DNA from: Ianthella basta | Lineage: Eukaryota; Porifera; Demospongiae; Verongiida; Ianthellidae | NCBI GenBank assembly: GCA_964019415.1 | Contig: OZ025879.1 | Location: 4,578,637-4,642,636 of the forward strand | Direction of reading: 5' to 3' | Length of the DNA stretch: 64,000 nucleotides | Shown: one piece after another, positions 35,086 to 46,400 of the stretch | Position numbering within the stretch: the stretch's first letter is position 1 | Layout of the letters: each line of letters starts with the position of its first letter | Program-made: the position numbers and the translations under genes | Notes under the pieces: generated by a model | What the model saw: the letters and a program-made list of their open reading frames with translations, nothing else | Told to the model about the DNA's origin: nothing | The model's database searches: none

Positions 35086-35373
35086 CTGGTGTCACTTCTG
35101 GTTGAAAAGTATGAAACTTCCTCACTGCAGAGAATGCACTCATGTTTCCAATTGAATTGATGACAGCCACTGACACACTGTATTCTGGAGTTAGACCATG
35201 TAATGTAACACTAGTATACGCTGTGGTATAGTCTCTAGTGAAATTGAGTTCATACTTCACACTGTAGTTCACTATTGCAACATCACATATCCTAGACTGG
35301 GAGGCAGTCCAAGACACCACAGCTGTGTTATTATCCATTACAGCAACTGACACATCTGTTGGAGGTTCAGGTC
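35086..35373 (-). CDS. Receptor 3 FN3-3 exon with lost donor
   Basis: 96 codons of FN3 (GPEPPTDVSVAVMDNNTAVV, NYSVKYELN, EYSVSVAVINSIG), shorter than its sisters by a deletion before EYSV. The donor G is changed (35085 is a, sisters c), so GTGAGAC reads TTGAGAC. Confidence 0.68.
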
Positions 35374-35525
35374 CTGCAAAGTGAGAGATTAGCAATGTAC
35401 ATGTGACTATATACATAGGACTCAATTGTAAATTAGAGTCAATTTTTTCATTATGTTGCATGCACACAAACATGCAATGGCATGCAACTATTAGTAAGAA
35501 TATGCATCATAAAACATAGCCAAAC

Positions 35526-35823
35526 CTTCCTCTCTATTCTTTCCAGGACAGAGTGATAGAGCACTACTTTGTGCTGACCATAAACCATGAGTGTTGACAG
35601 CTGCTACTCTGACATTGTAGGTCAGGAACTCATTTTGCAGTGTCAGAGTGAAGTAAGTGCTGCTGCTGCTTCCTGCATTCACTGGGTCTCCAGGTGTCAT
35701 TGCTGGTTCATACTCAATCTCATAGTGGATGGCTCCATTAGGGTGGAGTGGGGAAGCCAGTTTAGCTCAGTGGTACTTTCTTTGGTTCTCCAATCATGGT
35801 CAGAATGCGTGGTGGGGAGGGGG
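35526..35823 (-). pseudogene. Receptor 3 FN3-2 exon with two frameshifts
   Basis: 298 nt where sisters have 294-300 in multiples of 3. One base is missing in the G run near 35750-35754 and another near 35776-35780, so the middle of the domain is out of frame with both ends. Splice sites (ACACAG and GTTTGG) remain. Confidence 0.72.
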
Positions 35824-35962
35824 CTGTGTGAGTGGAAGGAAACAACAGAAGTACTGTACGTATGACGTGTAGGATGGTTCAAGAGTAAAGAGCGCTTTTG
35901 TTGACTACACAATATCTGACTCCATGCAATAGGTTTCTGTTAACACTTTGTATGCTTCTTAC

Positions 35963-36271
35963 CACTTTCCACTGTTACCACTTCAATCTCCCTTGCTACA
36001 CTACTGACTGATGCCCCATCTGTAGACCACACTCTGATCCTGTAGGTTGTTCCTTGTTCCAGATCACTCAACATGACAAAGGTGTTGTTCCCTCCCACAA
36101 TCCTCTCGTACTGTGGAGTCACCACTGGGGGAGTTCCAAGGTCCTGTCTCTGATAGCTCACATAGTATCCTGTAGCACCTGACACTTGGGACCAGGAGAC
36201 ACTCACTATGGTTGGTAAAATAGTGCCTTGTGTGACAGAGGAAGGTGGCTGCAAATCGTCCTGTTCCAACT
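35963..36271 (-). CDS. Receptor 3 FN3-1 exon
   Basis: 103 codons of FN3 with a longer acidic lead (ELEQDDLQPPSSVTQG). Acceptor CTGCAG, donor GTAAGA. No lesion seen. Confidence 0.78.
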
Positions 36272-37744
36272 CTGCAGAAGTAATTTAAAACATTGCTTTA
36301 ACCTTTTACTTGCTCTCAAGCTTGCCCTACGGTAAACGTAGAGGAGATGGCATGCATTAAATTTTGATGGTTTTCATTTAGTATTAATTATAACTGTGTG
36401 CAGCATCAACAGTAGTAATATAATCCTTCAATAATGACTCAAAGATCGTTGGGCAACAGCATGTTAATGATTGAGTAAAGTAGATAATTATTCTTGGACC
36501 TCTTCTCAGGGATCAGTTGACGTGACTGTCCATTCATATCTTTATTATGTGGATACTGACACTTATTTAAATATTTGTAATAATTGTACTAGTTTTCAGT
36601 AACTACATATTACTTCCTATGCGTACAAAAGTACCACCCTTTATCCTTATTATCTCCCAATTGGATAGTTGCAAATTACGCATTAATGTGTTTGGCAGAG
36701 GATTATGAGTAAGCCATGCACAAAGTAAATAGCTACATTGTTACACCAAACCTACCCCCATCAATGAGATAGACTCCAATGAATGCTGACTGATCACTGG
36801 CCACTTGGCATTCCAGGTCTTGGTTCACATAAGCACTTGAGTCAGTGTACATGTGGATATCAGTGTGTCCATTGAGTGGAGGGTCTACACCAACACCACC
36901 ATTGTACTGACAGCGTCCACCACAGTACATACAAGGTAAAGGGCCACCATCACAGCAGCATACCTTTAGCTGACCATTGCTGTTATGCCATGTTACTTGT
37001 GCAGCCTGGGGACTACCACCAAAGCAGACAATGTGGTCATTGCCGGCATGACTTTCTGAATAATGAGCTCGCGTTTTTCGTGGGGGGTTTGTGTGTGTGA
37101 GTGTGGTGTTGGTGACAAAGCTGTTCCTGGGGAAGAACACTCTCAATCCACCATCATCATTCAACAAGGATAGACCATCTGTATGCATAGGCAGTGAATA
37201 TGCATGTAGGTGATTCATACCACATGAACAATTTATTTCATGTATAATGCTGTGCCTTTAGATCTGTCAATAGAATTATGTGCCAAACTAAAACTCACTA
37301 GATGTTACTTCACAGTGACCACTGCTACTCATCTAGGGTCATGATTATGAAAACTAAAGATTTGCAGCTAAGTACCTTCTCCCATTACAGTACAGTGGTC
37401 TCACACATTTGTATGCACACAGTGCATGCAGTGCACTCTTCCAGTCCAATGCACCCATCCTACTGATAATGAACTTGCAGTTCAGACAGATTTATACAGT
37501 GTTTGGGAGTGCACATTGTGCAGAAGCAGGGAATTCACAAAACTGAACATTGAGTGTGGGGGCACTTTCAAGAGGTGACTTAATTTGTTGGTCATGATGG
37601 AACTCCCAGTAACAGATGGATTTGTTGCTAGCTATATAGAGCTACATATTATATTAGCCTAAGGTTTTGCTTCCATGAATGTACTCCTATAGTGGTACAC
37701 GAGACCTTTGTAAGTCGTACGTACATCACTTCCCTGACACTCAC
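36272..37744 (-). other. Receptor 3 introns around domain X
   Basis: 36272-36755 and 37179-37744 are non-coding and unusually short compared with the sister introns (several kb). No repeat family recognised. Confidence 0.4.
36756..37178 (-). CDS. Receptor 3 domain X exon
   Basis: 141 codons. Framework [55 protein letters not shown]. The loop before GNDH is RKTRAHYSESHA. Acceptor CATACAG, donor GTAGGT. Confidence 0.74.
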
Positions 37745-38035
37745 CAACAACTGTAAAGTTGTAACTCGCTGTTACAATTTGCTGTGTGTTCTCCTGAACA
37801 ATGCAAGTGTAGGTACCAGTATTCTCATGCGTCCGTACATTCACCACCAAGATGTTTCCCTGTTGGAGCCTGGCTGCCCACTCAGGATCAACTCCTCCTG
37901 CATCACAATAGCCCCCAGGACAGGTCCACTGATAGCTCAGTTCAGTGGTGGATGGCACTCCTACAACTCTGCACACTAAAATCAGGGTGGTGCCTTGCTC
38001 CACAGTGGCATTGTTGGGGTAGGCATCAATTACAG
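37745..38035 (-). CDS. Receptor 3 Ig exon
   Basis: 97 codons. [34 protein letters not shown], then a one-codon-shorter EF region (RTHENTGTYTCIV). Acceptor TTCTTAG, donor GTGAGTG. Confidence 0.8.
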
Positions 38036-38153
38036 CTAAGAAGGTAGGTAAGCAAGAAAGCGAGACTTGCTCATAACAAATGATATTGTGTAACTTCTCC
38101 ACACAGGCTACACCCACGCCTCTGCACCAGTCAGTCATGTAATGAACCTGTAC

Positions 38154-38192
38154 CTCTTGCTGTGCCCCCACTGGAAACTGAAGTGCTCACAC
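38154..38192 (-). CDS. Receptor 3 linker mini-exon
   Basis: 39 bp reading VSTSVSSGGTAR, preceded by GTGCAG and followed by GTACAG. Phase 1 on both sides. Confidence 0.58.
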
Positions 38193-38453
38193 CTGCACAC
38201 AGAGAGTTAGGACAAAATGTAGCTAGCTGCATGGCTTCCTGTTTCTAGCCAGATTGCAACCATATTGCCAGTAACTAACAATTACACATGTTTTCAGACA
38301 AGATCACTGACAGTTGTTAAGCACCACTAATTTTCTACCTCAAAGCAGAAATGCTACATGACACATGGAATCATGACATATTAAACACGATGTCTACCAT
38401 TACATGGCATTATATCTTTTCTACGTTGTTAGACGGACTGCAGACCACCTCAC

Positions 38454-38493
38454 CTGCTGTCAGCTGTAGCAATAGCAGCAGTGATAATGCCAT
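38454..38493 (-). CDS. Receptor 3 signal-peptide exon, shortened start
   Basis: The family start codon is GTG here, and an in-frame TAG lies just upstream. The only ATG is internal, giving MALSLLLLLQLTA, a hydrophobic core with almost no n-region. Donor GTGAGG is intact. Confidence 0.5.
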
Positions 38494-38526
38494 CCGGCAA
38501 GCACAGGAGAGAAGAAATTGTGCCAC

Positions 38527-40353
38527 AATCTACTTCTTGTGTGATACCACTTCGCCACCTGTGGAGCGTGGCTGCCATTAAATGCATAGTATTAAACAGG
38601 AAGCAACATTATTGCACATTCAGTACAGAATTGCGTGCAACTGTTGTGTTACTAGATTCGTACACATGTACTTAATCATTTCATATGCTCCATGTGCAGA
38701 AGCACACTAGGGCAACCCTGCCCGTGTAGCACTAGTGTAATGAAAGTTATAGTTCATAAAGTCATTAATCCCTTAGGGCGATCACTGGTTGCCATCAATA
38801 GGGCTCCGGCCCCCCAGCCTCCTGAAACACTTCGGTGTAGAAGGCTGGTAGGCGTAATATCCAGTGATTAGCCTTTGTTCAACTGGGATCTTATAGCTAA
38901 AAGTACGTACCGTATATAAGAGGGGTGACAGTGCATTTTCTGATGCTGAAGTGCATGCTAATAGAATGCTCGCTGCAGAAACTTCCTTTTGTCCTTTCAC
39001 AAGAATCCTTGAATTCCTCTTCATTTAAGCTAAATTCCAGTAGTAGAAGTGTCACTTAGGATCAAACCAAGTATTTTACATGACTTTGTAGCAAAGCTGG
39101 TGAGAACATAATAGAAAATTGAGACTGCTGTTCTTGCAATTTTGGTGCAGCTTTTCTTCACGGAAGCCATTGGACACTTTCAGACATCCTTTCAGCCATA
39201 ACAATGGGGTCTCTTTTTATTTAGCTACTTAGCTGTTGGGTAATTCCAAGTTTCCAAATGCTTTGATGGTACTCATCCATTGCATTCACCTATATACAAT
39301 TTTCATTGAAAAGATTTTCATATGATAGATGATAGCCAAGGCAGGCAACACACTGTGCCAATTACTCGATCTCAGCAAGAGATGCCATTGTTGGTCATGA
39401 TGGAAAGTCTTAGTAAGAGATACGTTATACTGCTATGTTAGGCTGAAAGTAACTTCACCCTGGAATGATGTGTAATATGCCTAATGGCATACCATATATA
39501 TGTTATATATATGATATATATATTAGTTTGCCACTCTGACACTCACTTGAAACTGTAAACTGTAACTTACTGTTACAGCTTGCTGTGTGTTGTCCTGAAC
39601 AGTACCACTGTCATCTCCTATATTAACAGCTGTGCACACACAATATCATGTACATACGTACATATATAGTCTACATGTAGATATGTACATACATGTAGAC
39701 TGTATGCAAGCTATAATATTATGTGATCTTGCAGTGAAAATGTTTCTCACCTACCTACTGCTGACATGTATAAACATGTAACAATGCATGCCAGCTAATT
39801 AGCGTAGTGCAGAATATGATAGTTCAGTCTTCTTTGTGGTTGTGGCTGAAATTATTTATACTGTACATTAATCTGTTGGAGGTATGAATATTACTTGACT
39901 GATGCATGTAATCAGTTTCTATTTACTGTATGTGTTTTGTTAAGTACATGCTGTAATGGTGTACAGTTTGAAAGATATGGTTGTGTAGCCAACAACATGC
40001 AATTTGTGTCTTAGCAATGGATACTGCATTATTAGTTCATAATAATAGAAGACAATACCTAGACTTCAGTGACCACTTTATGGCATTCAGGCACAACAAT
40101 GTATAATGTATACACCACAGTACAGCAACTGCTACATATTGTAGCATAATAATATTGATGTGTGCATGCATATTATGCATTGCATGCATTTAAATAATAG
40201 TCTGCAATGCCATGTTAATTTGACAAACAGGATGAATGCATTAATTTTCTTCACTCGAAAACTGATATCTCAAAATTAGGAAGCGTGACTTGTTTAACTA
40301 TGTAGGAACACTAACATGAGGGATGAAAGCCCACACAGCACATTAAATATCCA
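38527..40353. other. Intergenic region between receptors 3 and 4
   Basis: No gene seen. 39540-39620 contains a degraded piece of an Ig exon 3' end (TGCTGTGTGTTGTCCTGAACAG-like), and 39640-40350 resembles the receptor 1 3' flank. Confidence 0.45.
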
Positions 40354-40471
40354 TTATTGAAAACATGTTTCATAAGGTTCTTCTCCTTCTCCTCCCATTT
40401 GTGGAGTGCATGTAGTTCCATATGCTGGATTATCCTGGAGATGTGGGTCTTCATACACAGCTTCACTCTTA
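40354..40471 (-). CDS. Receptor 4 exon 9, cytoplasmic tail
   Basis: 38 codons and TAA at 40356-40354. Tyrosine sites AVYEDP, QDNPAY (followed by Gly, Glu in sisters) and EPYETC. NPxY is a known binding site for PTB domains and endocytic adaptors. No ITIM consensus is met. Confidence 0.68.
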
Positions 40472-43400
40472 CTGCAGTGTATGTAAAAGGTGAAGATAAA
40501 TCGTGTATAACTTGAATAGGAACAGGTTTACTGGACATTTCATTTTATCTTAATAGAAAATTGAATTTTTGTTATGCACACAATTATATTGTGTGTGAAA
40601 TTGGGTATACAATCCACTTGTGCCACAGGCGGTCTGCCTGACAATCCCCAGAGCAAATGGAGGACGGGTGAAGAGTTTTGCAGAAGCCCTGAATCTTTGC
40701 AGATGTCAGAACATCCATAGCAATATGGCGGGTTCATGTGACAATACAGTACGTGCTCCAATCCTAAGGGTTCCACAATGAGATAGCACAGCTATTACTA
40801 TGCAATGAAAATTTCACACTTCTTACACAGACTATTATACCTAATGAAAGAATCTTCCCTTGCTGTGCAATTGAAACCCAAAATAGCTTGTGAAATAGCA
40901 TTTCCAGAAAAATACATACTTAAGAATGCCAGCCTTAAATTCCATTTTTGTTTTGAGGAAAAAGAGGTAATGTGCCTCTGTGATGATTAGTAACAACTTG
41001 TGATACACATTTCTGGCTCAAGTTTGACCAAATTTTTTGTGCGTGGGCAGGAGGAGAGGTCACGTGACACATGCTATGAATAAATTATGTCTAATTCAAA
41101 TTAAGCTTTTAGATAATATTTCTGGAGGAAGTTATAGTTAAGATCTAAAACCTTTAAGGAAACATCTTTAGTGCATCTTCTAATGTTTCCCCAATCATTC
41201 ACCTTGTTACAAACTTTAGAAGCGAAGTTATTTGCTAAAAAGTGGTCTTTAGTGCCTAGTGTTTAGATAGAATCTAAGCAACAAATATGAGTTAAGCTCC
41301 AATAGTCTTTTAATGGATGCCTGCATAGTTGCACGATAACATGCCCTATGTACTTCAGGTCTCTACTGTATGGTTTGCCTAATGCATCAATGCTTATGCA
41401 ATTAACATTGGAACTTTTAGGATTGGAGCACTGTACAGGCTATATGCATATATAGGGCCATGGTTAGTAATAACTACATAAAGCTACGTAAGTCTTACTG
41501 TTGGTTGGCATGTATATGTACTAACACATACTCATGAGCCTGGCTCAGGTCTGAATATTTCCCTACTACAGACTTACCCAGCAAATGGCATAGAATATAG
41601 TTCTTTATAGATCGGGGAGATTGGAGATACAGCATACTAATGCTGCTGGACATACAATGTCACTGGCTGCAGAACCCCCATATGGATGTCTCCAGTATAC
41701 CAGCACTATACATCTTCAGGCAGTTACATCACAGCAAAGTGACAATTACTCAATCTATTCCATTACAATGCAGTGAAACACAACAAGCACATAATTGGAG
41801 TATCCTAAATCTCATACATCTTGTATCAGAGTAAAAAATAATTACTAAGCTAGGGTTATGAGAAAGCAGTGAACATTAATTATCAACTTCATCCACTGTT
41901 GTTTGCACATGCATGTAGGACTGTATATATACTCACATTGTTTTGGTATTCAGTTTTCTTTTATCTCTATAGAGAACAGCTGCAGCAACACAGCCAGCAA
42001 TGGCAGTTGTCAACAGGACACCTCCAATGAAACCTCCACTGGCACCTCCCACAGCTATGTCCACAAAGGAGCAGTCACCAGCTATGGCTATAGGGGATGA
42101 AGGGAGAGGGAGAGGGATATGGCAGACTATTGTCTGATGGTGTAGAAACTGTATTGAGTTTTAAATAAAATATTTCAGGAGAAACAGCAAATTTAAGTAG
42201 AGTATGTACCTGAATACACTGTCCACAATGAAGAATGAGAGATTATCTCTGGCACTAATAGCTATAGACTCTATGTATACAGGCCCACTTTGAGTGTCAA
42301 ACAGACAAAAACAAATTGTACATGTCACATGTAGTTGAACCACCGCACATATGTAAAGCCCTTCTTTGGCCCCTCTTGCTTGTCACTATATAGTGCTGCT
42401 ACGTAATCTATCATGGTGTAAGACAGTGTGCAACAATGTTTGGAGCCAGGCACTCTCATCACAGGTTTGACCAGGAGAGTCGATAAACTGGAAATACCAC
42501 AGAACCGTACTAGTCTAGCTGTGAATTGTAACCACTAATCACCTACGAACTAGCCAGTTTCCTACAATAGGTGCACGCTATTGGTCCTTTGAAACATAAA
42601 CATTCATTGTAGTTGTTTGGGCCTAGCCTGCATACTAAGTGATTGATGATGCATTTATACTTGGGATTGGAATATAATTGGCTATAAACACAAATGTATG
42701 TTTTGCTTAATTGGTCTGACATACACATGTCACAGAAATTAATGTGACAGTGGTTCAATTATACCTATAAATTGCATGAAATTTACATAAATATTATGTA
42801 ATTTTATGGTGAGCTGTTTGAGACCATGGGACACAGTCATGTAACCTGCGCTATACACTCTATTAGTGATGGTAATTGGTCTCACCCGGTATCACCACTG
42901 GTATAACAGTGTGAAACATTGTCACTGCAGAGAATGTACTCATGTTTCCAATTGAATTGATGGCAGCCACTGACACACTGTACTCTGCATTAGGTACCAA
43001 GCCTTGTAGTACAACACTGGTGCTTGTTTCATACAATGAGGTATAATCCCCTGTGCCATTCAGATAATATTTCACACTGTAGTTCACTATTGCAACATCA
43101 CACAACCTAGACTGGGATGCAGTCCAATACACCACAGCTGTGTCTTTATCTATGACAGCAACTGACACATCTGTTGGAGGTTCAGGTTCTGCAAAGTGAG
43201 AGCACAGCAATGCACATATAGGACCAGTCAATTCGACTATTCTGTGTGCATGCATGCACAGAAACACAGCATGTACAGTAGCTAAGGTGATGCACCATTG
43301 TATACACTGCAAACCTTCTTCTCTATTCTTCCCAAGACAGAGTAGGGCTTGTGGTTAATTTGAGGTTATGGAACAAAGTTGTAACTTGGCTACATTCGGA

Positions 43401-46400
43401 CTTATAGACTACTGACACCTTTTAATTAGTACTTACCTTGTTGCAATTGAGTTCCATTTGACCTCTTGTATGCATCTATACTATAAATGAAATTATTTGT
43501 GCAGTAGAGTGCTTTGGTCTTTTCGTCTGATTGCTGCTGTACTGGTTGTTGGTTGGCCGTTTTGTAACGGCGATTGATTAATTCATTGAATGGTGTGCAA
43601 GGTGTACATGAGCTACCGCTGGTTCTCGTGTTTGTCTACGGTTGCTACAAAGTCATGTAACCTGCAGTATTTAGTCAACAGGTTCTACTGGTTAATTGCT
43701 CTCACCTGGTGACATTTCTGGTATAGCAGTGTTCCTCACTGCAGAGATTGCACTAGTGCCATTCGAATTGACAGCAGCCACTGACACACTGTACTCGGTT
43801 TGGCAAGGTGTTAGCCCATGCAGGGTAACATTGGTATTTGGTGTATTCACTGTGGTGTAGTCACCAGCAATATTCTTCATTTTGTACTTCACACTGTAGT
43901 TTACTATCACAACATCACACATCCTAGTCTGGGAGGCAGTCTAAGACACCACAACTGTGTTCATATCTATTACAGCAACTGACACATCTGTTGGAGGCTC
44001 AGGTCCTGCAAAGTGAGAGCACAGCAATGCACATACATATAGCACCAGTCAATTCGTCCAGGCAATGTGAATGCACACAACACAGCATTCAACTAAGATG
44101 ATGCGCCATAACTATATATATGAACATGCACTGCAAACCTTCTTCTCTATTGTTCCCAGGACAGAGTGAAAGAGCATTACTTTGTGCTTGCCCATGAGTG
44201 TTGACAGCTGCTACTCTGACATTGTAGGTCAGGAACTCATTGGGTAGTGTCAGAGTGAAGTAAGGGCTGCTGCTGCTTCCTGTATTCACTGGGTCTCCAG
44301 GTATTATTGCTGATTCATATTCAACCTCATAGTGGATGACTCCATTAGGGTGGAGTGGGGGGAGCCAGCTCAGTTCAATGGTACTCCCATTTGGTTCTCC
44401 AATCGTGGTTAGCATGCGTAGTGGGGAGGGGACTGGAAGAGTGGCAATGGTTTGATTGAATGGAAATGCAAGGCTCATTCTAATAAATCCAGTAAGCAGT
44501 GAACACCATGCATGATCCTTACCACTTTCCACTGTTGTCACATACATCTCTCCTGCCTCACTACTGACTGATGTCCCATCTGTAGACCACACTCTGATCC
44601 TGTAGGTTGTTCCTGGTTCCAGACCACTCAGTGTGACACTGGTGTCGTTTCCTCCCACAATCCTCTCATACTGTGGAGTCACCACTGGGGGAGTTCCAAG
44701 GTCCTGTCTCTGATAGCTCACATAGTATCCTGTAGCACCTGACACTTGGGACCAGGAGACACTCACTGTTGTAGTTGAGGTAGCTTCTTGTGTGATGGAA
44801 GAAGGTGGCTGCATGGCAGTTTCTACTCATAGCAGAAGTAGAAGAAAAGGACTGCATATCTGTATTGCTTTTGGCTTCCATTATGATAAACACATACATA
44901 ATGTAGATATTAATCAATTATTAATTCAGTCACTGGAAGGTCACTGGATTTGCAAAGTTTACAGCCACTAATAGAATTGTATTCACTGCTTGAAACATAA
45001 ATTGTGTCATTTGCCATTGCTAGTTGCCTGTTACACTTATTGGGTGATCATATGCGTAACTGCTACTTGTTGTGCAAGATGGGCCTATTCATTTTTTGAT
45101 ATGCATACCAAATATTTGGTGTGGAATTCTATTATAATAAAGCAATTATATCTGATTGGAGGGTACTGTTCACTCAAATGCACAACACATCTTGGCAGCA
45201 CTGTCATAACCTTGTACATGTGCAGCCATTGAAAGGGCCTAAAAATTCATCCTGATGGAAGCACTCGGCAAACCGCTTACTGCTGTTTCAGTGTACTGCA
45301 ACTGACGAAATCTCGTGCGCAAAGGTGGTTGATTCTTTCATATGAGAAGCTAGTGAGAGGGCTGACTAAATATGTCAGGTAGCTACTGAATGAAACCAAG
45401 AGATTGCTGTTAAATTTGCTAAAGCTGATCACTGTTCTATTGCACTGCCCCACAGTCAGATGCCAGCTCGATCAACTCCCTCTACCTTCAATGCTGCCAG
45501 GCACATCCTGTCGCAATGCACAGTTCACCAGCCAACTCATTGGCATCTCTATCATGTTGCAGAAAATAGACAAGACATCTCTTTCGTAGACTACAGGTTT
45601 CTGGAGAGGTAATGTACCTCCTTCTCTTCCTGGTTTGCATTGCTCCAGGCCAGCTCTCCTAAAGATTATTATGCTGCAATGGATTCACCTCCATTCCCTA
45701 GCAATTTCCTCATCTGGTAAGAAACCAATTAACACACTTCCCTTCCATGGTAAATATAGTCTGTTGTCGGGATGTGGCTAATTTATAAGACTGAGCACTT
45801 CAGACTGGGGCAGAAGCACCCTCATACCTCGATCACGCTTATAAATCAGCCACATCCCTCCTGGGGTTGTCATAATTAAAAACTAACACGTACATGACAG
45901 TACCACAACAAAAGTAAAGATTATGCTGTCAGTAGTACAGAATTTCAGAAATGAGCCCGTTGCGGTATAGTGGTTGTTCAGATAGGGGGATCAATGACTA
46001 ATGTTGTACTGTAGCTATTAGGATTCATATAACCATAGACATACGAATTCTGGCTTTAATCTATGTAGGGATGGCAGTGGTTGTTTGTATGCTGTAATAC
46101 AAACGAAAATCGTGCTACTCCGAATAGGACCGAAACCCAGCAAACTACGCTTACCACGAGGAAGCGGGGACTGAACAGTGCATATGCATAACTAAGCTTA
46201 CTTCCCAGCAAAGGTGCGCCTACATGTAGATAGCGCCCTGGACATTTTCCACATTTCATCTTCTTCTTCTTTATCTTTGGCAGCCGTAGCGCACGAACCA
46301 GAGGGACCAGGAGAATACATCTCGCACCATATTTGGCTGGCTGCGCTCCTTTGTAAGTTAGAAGGCGGCGCAATTTAGTGCGGAAGACGGCACTTGCCAC

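Larger units (their letters stand above)
33379..38526 (-). pseudogene. Receptor 3: full exon set with several disabling lesions
   Basis: Exons: signal 38493-38454 (if internal ATG used), linker 38192-38154, Ig 38035-37745, X 37178-36756, FN3-1 36271-35963, FN3-2 35823-35526, FN3-3 35373-35086, TM 34492-34348, tail 33493-33379. Lesions seen: the usual start is GTG (38526-38524), FN3-2 carries two 1-bp deletions, the FN3-3 donor GT is TT (35085), and the TM acceptor AG is AA (34493). The first five exons are otherwise intact. So it is either a pseudogene, or a 5' module (signal-linker-Ig-X-FN3-1) spliced on to receptor 2. That chimera would total 2400 nt in frame (about 799 aa). Confidence 0.65.

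Noticed and set aside
40354-40471. ITIM/ITAM interpretation of the tail
   Set aside because: The residues around the tyrosines do not meet the I/V/L-x-Y-x-x-I/L/V or paired ITAM spacing; only NPxY is a clear match.
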